DNA of 64,000 nucleotides, taken from assembly GCA_009780135.1 (NCBI GenBank), contig WRAP01000003.1, positions 41,452 through 105,451 on the forward strand, in the 5' to 3' direction. The number at the start of each line of letters is the position of its first letter. Positions within the stretch are counted from its first letter, which is position 1. Positions 34,871 through 42,934 of this stretch are shown here, piece after piece. The stretch is from Bacillota bacterium (GTDB taxonomy: Bacteria; Bacillota; Clostridia; Christensenellales; Pumilibacteraceae). Below the pieces are notes generated by a model. The model was not told where the DNA came from. It saw only the letters and a list, made by a program, of their open reading frames with translations, and searched no databases. The translations under genes were made by a program, and so were the position numbers.

Positions 34871-35653
34871 TTATTTTTTATTACCTACGCAGTATAATCC
34901 GCTCAAGCCTCTAGCGGGGGCAATTTCTAGCGAAAAATCTTTCCCAAGTATTGCTCCAGCATTAGATAGCTTTCTAACAACCGTGGTTTCGGCTAGCATT
35001 GGAGTGTTATTTTGTTCGGATAAATGCCCTAGTATCAGCTGTTTAACCTTACCTTTGGTAACTAACTTTTCTGCAATAATTGCCGTAGCATCGTTGGATA
35101 AATGACCTTCATTAGATAAAACTCGTCGTTTTAAGTGTATAGGATAACTGCCAAGTCGCAACATATTTATATCGTGATTAGCCTCTAAAAAAACTAAATC
35201 GCTTTCATAAAGATTGTTTACTAAATCGTCATTTGCTTCGCCCAAATCGGTTAAAAAACTAATTTTACTATCGCCACTTTCTAGCGTAAAACCAACGCAA
35301 GGAGTATCGTGGCTAAGATTAAACGGTGTAACTAAAATATCTCCAATGCTAAACGACTCTAAACTAAACTCATTATACAGGATGTCCATTTTTTTATTCA
35401 ATCGGCTACCGCCATAAGAATACACATTTGCCTCGGTATATTTTTGTATACTTTTAAGATTAGAAATATGGTCGGAGTGAGTATGAGTAATCAGCACATT
35501 TAAGGGTTGTTCGTCTTGCCCCAAAACTTTTAGCGAGCGTTTAACGGTATTAAAATTAACGCCAGCATCTATAAGTAGTCTAGTTTTATTACTTCCTACA
35601 AATATACAATTACCTCTACTAGAACTGGATATAGAACAAATCTTTAGTGCCAT
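34871..35653 (-). CDS. walJ: WalJ/YycJ-type metallo-beta-lactamase-fold hydrolase
   Basis: A 260-residue cytoplasmic protein. The zinc motif HTHSDH (HxHxDH) is near 57-62, with FLTDLGEAND (Asp ligand), LEANHDINML and ILGHLSEQNN, the layout of WalJ (YycJ), usually encoded beside the WalKR cell-wall regulators. Related proteins act as exonucleases; here walKR is absent. It is transcribed leftward from its own promoter, whose -10 box ends seven bases before ATG 35653 (leaderless). Confidence 0.88.
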   Translation of the reverse strand: MALKICSISSSSRGNCIFVGSNKTRLLIDAGVNFNTVKRSLKVLGQDEQPLNVLITHTHSDHISNLKSIQKYTEANVYSYGGSRLNKKMDILYNEFSLESFSIGDILVTPFNLSHDTPCVGFTLESGDSKISFLTDLGEANDDLVNNLYESDLVFLEANHDINMLRLGSYPIHLKRRVLSNEGHLSNDATAIIAEKLVTKGKVKQLILGHLSEQNNTPMLAETTVVRKLSNAGAILGKDFSLEIAPARGLSGLYCVGNKK

Positions 35654-35660
35654 AAAGAAA

Positions 35661-35689
35661 AGTATAGCAAAAACCCCTCGTCACTGCAA
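35661..35689 (-). promoter_or_regulatory. Leaderless-type promoter of walJ, overlapping a terminator
   Basis: Minus strand TTGCAG, 17-base spacer, TATACT, seven bases, ATG. The spacer and -35 lie inside the terminator of the upstream ABC gene, so terminator and promoter share DNA. Confidence 0.65.
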
Positions 35690-35693
35690 GGGG
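35668..35693 (-). terminator. Terminator of the ABC exporter gene
   Basis: Minus strand CCCCT / AGGGG arms followed by TTTTT. Short stem, but correctly placed after the ABC gene stop at 35752. Confidence 0.5.
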
Positions 35694-35751
35694 AATTTGA
35701 GTAAAGAATAAACTTTTACATGATTTACCGCATATTGTGCGTTGATATAAT

Positions 35752-38700
35752 TTACGCAGTTCGTATTGCTTCAATCGGTTTTTTGCGGGCGGTTTTGTAT
35801 ACGGGCAAAAAGCTACTGATAGCGGCTACTATCACGCTTACACCAAGAACTAAACCGATTTGTCTTATGCCGAAGGTTAGTATTTGTACAACTAAATTGC
35901 CAGCTATTGCGTTTGTAATAATAGCAGCTATTACTCCTGCTGCAATGCTAGCTATAGCAAAGCTGATAAGAGCTATTATAAGTGCCTCTAAAAAGAATAT
36001 CCAAAACACATCGCTAGATTTAGCGCCAATGGCTCTAAGTATACCTATTTGCTTTTTCTTGTAGCTTATACTAATTATAATAAAATTCATTAAGAGGAGG
36101 CTGGCAAAAAGTGCAAAAACTAAACCAATCCATAAAAATATTCTGGCTAGAGTTTCTATAATGCCATTAAGCTCCTCTAGCGTTGCCGCAACCGAATCTC
36201 TAAGATGGTATCTTGTAACCTCTGTTCTTGTATGTCCCCAACTATCAGTTATAGTTTCATCGGTTTCAACAAATGAAAATCTAATTAAAGCCATTCTATC
36301 TGCATTACTTGTAGGCGCTTGAGTTATCATTGCCGATATATTGCCACCACCGCCAACAGTGTTTTCAATTAGCTCAAAAAGCCTGTCTCTTACAAGACCG
36401 AAAGTCGTGTGATTTATATTAGAACTCCATTCCCACCAAGAAGTAGCTTCTACAACTACACCCACAATAGATAGTTGTTGATGCATACTATTACCGCCAT
36501 GAGCGGGACTAACAAAAGCGTTTACATTAAAGCTATTAGCATTAAAAAAATGATTTACTAAATCTATAGCAAAATCTTGCCAAACAGTAGTATTTGCCAT
36601 AGCGGTTTCTATAAAGTTTCGTTGAGCCGAGTTAAATTCCTGCCAATTTAGAAGATTCCCCCAGTAATCTAAAACAGCATTATTGTTCATCCAATTAGCT
36701 TCAAAGGCGACAAATTCTGCACTTTGAAAAAAATCATTTTCCCAATTTTGCCACCACATCTCATCCCATGCTTGACCACCTCTATCCCAGTCCCACCATT
36801 GATTATGAAGTAAATTTCGTATTGCATTTAGGCTAACTAATATCTCGTTATCGTTATTAAGCTCTGTTTGATTAGGATTAGCAAAAGCTACTACAGTATT
36901 TTCTCTAGCTAAACCATAATTTACTGTAGCTATTGCCGAAAAGTTTGTGCTACCCCACATAGTAGGATGATTTAGAGAAACATCCATCCAACCCATATTG
37001 CCATAAAAATGTATGACAGGACCGCTTTCGACATAAATTTCCTCCATAAAGCCATTCATAACAAACATAGCACCATGATAAGAATATTCTACAAGATTGC
37101 TTATTTCTTGAATAATCATCCAATCCCATATTCCCCATTCGCCTTGTTGAGAATCTCTTAGATGAGCATACTGCTCGTGGGGGAAGGCTGTGTTTATAAT
37201 GCCCACAACCGTAAAAAATTCGCTTCCTACTCTGATTTTTCGTCCGATTAAATCTTGCTGAGTATTTATATCTCTTCTAATATCAAGATTATTGTCCATT
37301 TCGGCTAGATTAAATTGTCTAAAGGCACTAAAAAGCCAGTAGCTTATCATAATTTCGTCGCTAGAGGTGGGGACTCTACCTGTAATTGGCATTCCTCTAA
37401 ACGATTGATTGCCTAGCGACCCACTAATTGCGTTTGGATTTATTTCGATTATTCCGCCAAAGCCTCCACCGCTCCAGCCGGACATATTAAAGTACGGTCC
37501 CGGTGCAACATGAGTATGTCCCCTTAAGGCATAAAGGTTTTGTCTATAATCTAAATGTATTCCCATAGGGCGAAGGAGTCTATCAAACTCTTGATTAGGA
37601 AAACGGTTTTCTATATATTCTGCACTTTGCTCGCTCATAAGAGTTGGCGAAACTCTAACATGATCGTTTCCAAAAAATCCTCCGTCCCATCTAGTGCCTG
37701 TGCCTCTAACAAAGCTAAAGGTGTTTACGCCGGCGGCTTGCATACTGCTGTTTGTTGCAGTATATCGGTTATAAGCTGCCATCGTGTCGGCAAGCCCAAA
37801 AAGCCCAAAAGCAACGGCACAAAGGAATATTGTTAGCACTAACCTAAAAGGTTTTACTTTTAGAGAGGAGCCAGCAATTTTTAGTGAGTGGCGTAGGGGC
37901 AGGCGGGATTTTATAAGCTTAAAATCGTCTCGGCTGTATACCTTTAGGTTTTGTTCTTCTCGTGTTGTTCCCTTAAAGCTCTCCTTAGTGCCTTCGTTAT
38001 CTATTCTTGCCAGTCGCCTAAAATCATTGTTAGCTTTTTCTTCTTTAGATAAAATTAAATCAGCTTCGGCATTTTCTAAAAATTTTATAACCTCTTCTTT
38101 TTCTTTAGCATTAAATTTATGGCCCTTTTTAACATGCAAAATATTTCCATCAATAACGCTAAGACCGTCGGAGATTTGCTGACTGCCCGCTTTATATTTT
38201 TTAATATCCGAAATTACTTTTCCGTCTGCAAATTCGATAACTCTGTCGCCATAATATTCGGCATAATCACGGTCGTGGCTAACGATAATAACCAGTTTAG
38301 TTTTAGATAATTTCTGTAGAGTTTCAAAAACTTGCTTACCGGTGTTGCTGTCTAAACTACCCGTAGGTTCATCCGCTAAAATAATTTGCGGGTCTTTTAT
38401 TAAGGCACGGGCAATAGCCACTCTTTGTTTTTGACCGCCCGAAAGTTCATTTGGTTTACGGTTTTGATGTCCGCCCAAATCAACTTGCTGTAGTATTGCT
38501 TCAATAGACTGATAATCCGCTTTTTTGCCTTGAAGCTCCAGTGCCAGTCCGATATTTTTACCAACAGTAAATTCGGTTAAAATATTGAATTCTTGAAAAA
38601 TAAAACCCAGATATGTATTTCGGTAGCTGTCAAAATCGCTTTGAGTAAAGTTTTCGCTACTTTTACCCTTTATAACAACATCGCCACCTGTTATGGTATC

Positions 38701-38865
38701 TAGTCCGCCGACTAGGTTGAGTAGGGTAGACTTTCCGCTACCGCTTTTGCCCAGTATAAAAACCATACCAGTTTCTTCAAAAGCTAAGTTTACACCCATC
38801 AGTGCATTTACAGGTACTCCGTTTTTCGGATAGTACACCTTTGTGAGATTCCTTACCTCTAACAT
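35752..38865 (-). CDS. ABC exporter: ATPase fused to FtsX-type permease
   Basis: A 1037-residue single-chain transporter of the bacitracin/MacB-like group that moves peptides or lipids across the envelope or senses cell-wall antibiotics. The ATPase (about 1-225) has Walker A GKSGSGKST, Q-loop IFQEFNIL, signature LSGGQKQR, Walker B IILADEPTGSLD and H-loop VSHD. A linker (about 230-330) leads to a membrane helix (about 335-357), a large Trp/Asn-rich extracytoplasmic domain (about 360-905) and three C-terminal helices (about 910-1030) of FtsX type. The big outer domain exceeds that of a typical BceB. AAGGAGA precedes ATG 38865. ECF-type promoter upstream. Confidence 0.92.
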   Translation of the reverse strand: MLEVRNLTKVYYPKNGVPVNALMGVNLAFEETGMVFILGKSGSGKSTLLNLVGGLDTITGGDVVIKGKSSENFTQSDFDSYRNTYLGFIFQEFNILTEFTVGKNIGLALELQGKKADYQSIEAILQQVDLGGHQNRKPNELSGGQKQRVAIARALIKDPQIILADEPTGSLDSNTGKQVFETLQKLSKTKLVIIVSHDRDYAEYYGDRVIEFADGKVISDIKKYKAGSQQISDGLSVIDGNILHVKKGHKFNAKEKEEVIKFLENAEADLILSKEEKANNDFRRLARIDNEGTKESFKGTTREEQNLKVYSRDDFKLIKSRLPLRHSLKIAGSSLKVKPFRLVLTIFLCAVAFGLFGLADTMAAYNRYTATNSSMQAAGVNTFSFVRGTGTRWDGGFFGNDHVRVSPTLMSEQSAEYIENRFPNQEFDRLLRPMGIHLDYRQNLYALRGHTHVAPGPYFNMSGWSGGGFGGIIEINPNAISGSLGNQSFRGMPITGRVPTSSDEIMISYWLFSAFRQFNLAEMDNNLDIRRDINTQQDLIGRKIRVGSEFFTVVGIINTAFPHEQYAHLRDSQQGEWGIWDWMIIQEISNLVEYSYHGAMFVMNGFMEEIYVESGPVIHFYGNMGWMDVSLNHPTMWGSTNFSAIATVNYGLARENTVVAFANPNQTELNNDNEILVSLNAIRNLLHNQWWDWDRGGQAWDEMWWQNWENDFFQSAEFVAFEANWMNNNAVLDYWGNLLNWQEFNSAQRNFIETAMANTTVWQDFAIDLVNHFFNANSFNVNAFVSPAHGGNSMHQQLSIVGVVVEATSWWEWSSNINHTTFGLVRDRLFELIENTVGGGGNISAMITQAPTSNADRMALIRFSFVETDETITDSWGHTRTEVTRYHLRDSVAATLEELNGIIETLARIFLWIGLVFALFASLLLMNFIIISISYKKKQIGILRAIGAKSSDVFWIFFLEALIIALISFAIASIAAGVIAAIITNAIAGNLVVQILTFGIRQIGLVLGVSVIVAAISSFLPVYKTARKKPIEAIRTA

Positions 38866-38896
38866 TTTTATTCTCCTTATGTAACTCCTATATTAT

Positions 38897-38926
38897 AAAG
38901 ACACATCAAAGCATCATTTTGTTGCA
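38897..38926 (-). promoter_or_regulatory. ECF-sigma-type promoter (copy 3)
   Basis: Minus strand TGCAAC (38926-38921), 16-base spacer, GTGTCTTT (38904-38897), 31 bases before the start codon. Same motif and spacing as at 7709 and 14901. Confidence 0.5.
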
Positions 38927-39148
38927 AAAATAATAATTTTTTATAGAAATTATGTAATTTATTATAGAGATACTATCATAATGCAAATGATTTGTCAAGA
39001 TTTATTTATATAAATAATGTCGAATTATACATTTTTGAAGTTAGAGAAAAATAGGGAATAAAAAGTATTAAAAATCTATTTTTAACACACTTTACAAACA
39101 AGTTTTATTTGGTTATACTATATACATGATTGTTGGGAGATAAAACAA

Positions 39149-40150
39149 ATGATAGAAAATGAAGAGTTGTTAAAATTTAAAGAAGAATTAGGGCTAGATG
39201 ATGAAGACCTAGAGTTTAGCAAAGAAGGCTTAGATGAAGCACAGAATTTTTTTGGTGATATGATGGGTAAAGCGGTGGATGTTATGAATCGCTATGCCGA
39301 GTTAGAGTGGCTATTGTCTGCTCCGGAAGTTATGGCTGACAAGCGGTATTGGCACAGGATTGCCCTAGAGCATAAAAAGCTAGAGCCAATAAAAGATATA
39401 TTCACTAATATGAGTATAGACAAATTTAGTGATGCTGGGGATTTAAAGTCGCTTACAGATTTCTTTTTTAATCTTCAAAAAGCAATTTGGGCATTAGAAG
39501 AAGTTAAGTCTGAGTGCATGGAGTTAGAAATAAAGACAAATAGCTTTGTGGCTAGCGAGTTAGAAACTACACTATTTTTTGCGTATAAAGAATTTGCTAA
39601 TAAAAATCAATACGCTTTTAGCCAAAGTGCGTCAATTAAGTTTTCAGCTATGATGATTGAAGGTATGGGGGTAGGTCAAGCACTACTTCCCGAATGTGGC
39701 ATTCATAAATTTGTTTTTGATAACGGAATAAAAGCCGAGATAGAAGTTTTAGTTTATCCTGCTGTAAAAATCCCTAAATTAGACATTAAAGATGGCGATT
39801 TGCGTATTGATACCTTTAGAGCTAGCGGGGCAGGTGGTCAGCATATAAACAAAACCGATAGTGCGGTTAGGATTACTCATATTCCAACGGGTATTGTAGC
39901 AACTTGTCAAGACGAGCGGAGTCAGATAAAAAATCGCAGTAAGGCTATGGATGATTTAAGGAAGAAATTGCTAGAAAAAGATAGAAAATTAAACGAAAAA
40001 ACGACGCTGGAGGCTAAAAAACAAGCACAAAAAGCAGTAGCAAATAAAACTCTTGTGCGTACTTACGACTTTAGTAAAAAGGTTGCTATTAACGGCACAG
40101 GCGAGATGATTTGTACGATTGTAGGAGAAGGGGAGATAAAGTTTAGTTAG
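39149..40150 (+). CDS. Class I release-factor homologue lacking the stop-codon-recognition motif
   Basis: A 333-residue relative of RF1/RF2. Domain 1 is recognisable ([21 protein letters not shown], about 47-67) after an acidic N-terminal extension of about 40 residues. Domain 3 is well conserved: [20 protein letters not shown] with the catalytic GGQ at 229-231, then [20 protein letters not shown]. Domain 2 is reduced. The GTGGDEA segment is missing, and where RF1 has PxT and RF2 has SPF the text runs [22 protein letters not shown], with the decoding loop deleted. It should hydrolyse peptidyl-tRNA but may not read stop codons normally, so a ribosome-rescue role is possible. GGGAGA lies about nine bases before ATG 39149. 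Confidence 0.85.
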   Translation: MIENEELLKFKEELGLDDEDLEFSKEGLDEAQNFFGDMMGKAVDVMNRYAELEWLLSAPEVMADKRYWHRIALEHKKLEPIKDIFTNMSIDKFSDAGDLKSLTDFFFNLQKAIWALEEVKSECMELEIKTNSFVASELETTLFFAYKEFANKNQYAFSQSASIKFSAMMIEGMGVGQALLPECGIHKFVFDNGIKAEIEVLVYPAVKIPKLDIKDGDLRIDTFRASGAGGQHINKTDSAVRITHIPTGIVATCQDERSQIKNRSKAMDDLRKKLLEKDRKLNEKTTLEAKKQAQKAVANKTLVRTYDFSKKVAINGTGEMICTIVGEGEIKFS

Positions 40151-40255
40151 ATTTATTGAATAGTGAGTATTTACTATAGAATGGTGTATAACTTATTAAA
40201 AAATTAACTGTTTTTAGAAATTTTTGTACAAAAAAAAATTAGGATGGTAAAAATT

Positions 40256-41914
40256 ATGAAAAAGAAAATATTATCTATGATATTAGTTTGCGTATTCGTT
40301 TTGTTTATAGCGACCTCAATTATGGCGTGTCAGTCTGTAAGTGATGAATGCGAGCATATAATAGGGGGAAATTGGATAGAAAAAACAGCTCCAACCTGTT
40401 TAGAGGCAGGAGTAGAGGTTAGTGTTTGCTCTCGAGATGGTTGTGAGCATTATATAACCCGCTCTGGTCAAGCGGCTCTTGGGCATACTTTAGCATGGAC
40501 AGAAACAACAGCTCCGACTTGCTTAGAAAATGCAATAGAAACAGGTGTTTGTAGTCGTGATGGCTGTAATCACTCTGAAACTCGTGTCGGTCGAGTGGCT
40601 CTTGGGCACGATTTTGGTTCTTGGGTACAAACTACACCGCCTTCAGCATCAGAGTACGGTGAAGAAACCCGCCATTGCCAGCGTGAATGTTGTGATTTTT
40701 ATGAAACTCGCTCTGTACCGCCTGTTTTGGGCACACCTAGATTTGTAATTGCAGCAGCAGGATATGGTCATAGCTTAGCAATAGACGAGTTAGGCGGTTT
40801 ATGGGCATGGGGTAGCAATAGCAACGGGCAACTGGGAGATGGTACAACCATAAGAAGATACACACCTATTAGAGTAAATACTAATGGAAGAATGAATAAC
40901 GCTAGAATAATTTTTGTAGAGGCTAACGGCAATCATACCTTAGCCATAGACGAGTTTGGGAATTTATGGGCATGGGGAGCAAATACAAACGGTCAACTAG
41001 GCGACGGTACAACAATTCAAAGAACTACACCTGTCAGAATTAACGAAAACGGCAGAATGAATAATACTTCTGTTGCGTATATAGCAATGGGTAGCGGACA
41101 TAGCTTAGCTATAGACGGGCATGGAAATTTATGGGCTTTTGGTATAAATGCTTTGGGGCAGTTAGGTGTTGGTCAGACAAGTGCTCAACTTAACCGTAGT
41201 TTAACGCCTATTAGAGTTAACGAAAACGGCAGAATGAATAATGCTTCTGTTAGGTCTATATCGGCAGAAAATACATTCAGTTTAGCTATAGACGAAAATG
41301 GTCGCTTATGGAAATGGGGAAGAATTTCTTATGGTCCCGCTTTTGGAACTAATTATGTATTTATAGATAGTAATTATCCGCAGTGGTTTAATACCGATGG
41401 CAATATGGATAATAACGCTATTGTAGAAGTATCTGCAGGAAACCGTAATGCGATAGCAACAGATATTTATGGCAATTTATGGGTTTGGGGAGATAATACC
41501 GACGCAAGGTTAGGTAACGGTGCTATTAACTCAGGTGTGGCTGTCGGAGTAAGAGTGCCTATAACACTCAAAACAAACGCAAGAGTTAGGACAACAAGCT
41601 GGCAATCGGGCTTAGTAGCAACAGGAACTAACCACAGCTTTGTTATAGACGAAGACGGCAATTTGTGGGGATGGGGAGGTAACGGCAACGGTCAAGTGGG
41701 TAATACTACTACATCCTTTGCAAATGCTCCTGTTTTAATAAACACCAACACAAGAATGAATAACGCTTCAGTTGTTTTTGTAGCCACAGGCACCCAGCAT
41801 AGCTTGGCTATAGACGAGCACGGAAACCTATGGACATGGGGACAAAATCGAAATGCTCAGCTAGGCGATGGAACTGTAGCACAAAGCCCGATACCATTAT
41901 TGATAAATTTGTAA
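40256..41914 (+). CDS. RCC1 beta-propeller lipoprotein
   Basis: A 552-residue secreted lipoprotein. The signal peptide ends ATSIMAC (lipobox Cys about 25). Two and a half Cys-rich repeats follow (about 30-160; APTCLExxxExxVCSRDGC...LGH). Then come seven RCC1 blades (about 165-550) with the repeated (A/V)IDExGNLWxWG, enough to close one propeller. Probably a surface binding protein; the ligand is unknown. I prefer ATG 40256 because AGGATGG sits 8-12 bases upstream; ATG 40244 lies inside that site. Confidence 0.9.
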   Translation: MKKKILSMILVCVFVLFIATSIMACQSVSDECEHIIGGNWIEKTAPTCLEAGVEVSVCSRDGCEHYITRSGQAALGHTLAWTETTAPTCLENAIETGVCSRDGCNHSETRVGRVALGHDFGSWVQTTPPSASEYGEETRHCQRECCDFYETRSVPPVLGTPRFVIAAAGYGHSLAIDELGGLWAWGSNSNGQLGDGTTIRRYTPIRVNTNGRMNNARIIFVEANGNHTLAIDEFGNLWAWGANTNGQLGDGTTIQRTTPVRINENGRMNNTSVAYIAMGSGHSLAIDGHGNLWAFGINALGQLGVGQTSAQLNRSLTPIRVNENGRMNNASVRSISAENTFSLAIDENGRLWKWGRISYGPAFGTNYVFIDSNYPQWFNTDGNMDNNAIVEVSAGNRNAIATDIYGNLWVWGDNTDARLGNGAINSGVAVGVRVPITLKTNARVRTTSWQSGLVATGTNHSFVIDEDGNLWGWGGNGNGQVGNTTTSFANAPVLINTNTRMNNASVVFVATGTQHSLAIDEHGNLWTWGQNRNAQLGDGTVAQSPIPLLINL

Positions 41915-41978
41915 TGAAGATTTTTGAATTTATTGTTGGTTTTTCAAAAGTAGTTAATTGCATTGTTCCATTGACTAT

Positions 41979-42010
41979 AAAAAAACAAGTGGCTAGCCAC
42001 TTGTTTTTTT
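41979..42010. terminator. Bidirectional terminator
   Basis: Perfect 32-base palindrome AAAAAAACAAGTGGCT / AGCCACTTGTTTTTTT between convergent lipoprotein genes. Confidence 0.88.
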
Positions 42011-42024
42011 GTTTTTAATATAGA

Positions 42025-42477
42025 TTATTGGGTAAAGTCTGCAAGTGAAGGGATTCTTATGGCGGAAATAAGAGTTTTTGAATTTGAGAACCTAATGCCA
42101 TCTCCAATTGCTGTAATGCTTAGTCTTAGTTGTTCATTGCCTTCAAAAACACCCTCTTCATAAAGTTCTATAAGCCTGTCAAAGTCAAGAAGGTTTATGC
42201 GATCGGCGTTTCGGTACCTTATAGTTGTTGTTTCAACAGAGAAAAATGGGTTGTCATTGTTCATGTGTCCTATTTCAACTCTGAAAAGTTCTGAATTGTT
42301 GCACATTACAAGTGATATAATTGCCCCAGCAGTAGAGAGTATAATTGGAGTGTGTAGTTGCTGTATTTGTTGACCATTGTCATTTTCGTTGCCTGGACTA
42401 TCTTGACCTACATTGCTTGTGTCAAAGCAACCGACTAAGCTAATTGTTATTACTGCAAGAATAACAATCATAATCAT
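42025..42477 (-). CDS. Lipoprotein, apparently phase-variable and currently out of frame
   Basis: From internal ATG 42477 the product is 150 residues, with hydrophobic MIMIVILAVITISLVGC (lipobox), a polar linker and an unrecognised C-terminal domain. A bare hydrophobic start without positive charge is odd. The promoter instead puts transcription at ATG 42550 (-10 box eight bases away), followed by six AAAAC units (42518-42547). From that ATG the present frame stops after 18 residues. With four or seven units it would join the lipoprotein frame and read through ISNHQSIYSLKK, giving a proper basic n-region. I infer slipped-strand on/off control. Confidence 0.7.
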   Translation of the reverse strand: MIMIVILAVITISLVGCFDTSNVGQDSPGNENDNGQQIQQLHTPIILSTAGAIISLVMCNNSELFRVEIGHMNNDNPFFSVETTTIRYRNADRINLLDFDRLIELYEEGVFEGNEQLRLSITAIGDGIRFSNSKTLISAIRIPSLADFTQ

Positions 42478-42517
42478 AAGTTTCTTTAGACTATAAATGC
42501 TTTGATGATTTGATATT

Positions 42518-42547
42518 GTTTTGTTTTGTTTTGTTTTGTTTTGTTTT
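42518..42547 (-). repeat. Pentanucleotide tract (AAAAC)6
   Basis: Six perfect AAAAC units (minus strand) directly after ATG 42550. A five-base unit changes the frame with each gain or loss; the downstream lipoprotein is in frame only when the unit number is 1 modulo 3. Confidence 0.92.
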
Positions 42548-42558
42548 CATACACAACC

Positions 42559-42588
42559 ATTATAATATTAAAAAGGTCAAAGTGTCAA
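42559..42588 (-). promoter_or_regulatory. Leaderless-type promoter before the AAAAC tract
   Basis: Minus strand TTGACA (42588-42583), 18-base spacer, TATAAT (42564-42559), eight bases, ATG 42550. Supports the ATG ahead of the tract as the natural start. Confidence 0.8.
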
Positions 42589-42623
42589 ATAGTTTTTTTG
42601 TAAAATTTACAAGTTTGTCGTAT

Positions 42624-42777
42624 CTGGATTGCTTCGTCGATTAACATAATACAATAAAATAGAGAACAACTCCTCGCAACGACGGCAAAATATATTCGTA
42701 TCGGCTAATATTATGCCGTCGTTGCGAGGAGTAGTTTAGGTTCTGAAAAGAACAAGAAACTTGACGAAGCAATCCAG
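42624..42777. repeat. MITE-like 154-bp imperfect palindrome (copy 1)
   Basis: Outer arms CTGGATTGCTTCGTC / GACGAAGCAATCCAG and inner arms CTCCTCGCAACGACGGCA / TGCCGTCGTTGCGAGGAG. A related copy lies at 46263-46399. No coding capacity. Confidence 0.85.
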
Positions 42778-42934
42778 ACAGAACAAGTTTGTAAATATTC
42801 TATTTAAGTTAAAAATCAATTTTGATGCGTTAATCTTGTACTCATACAAAAAATACTTGATAATAAAACATCTCTCGCTTATAATAGAATTAGGCGAGGG
42901 ATTTTTATATTAAATTCTCATTGAGTAAAAAGTA

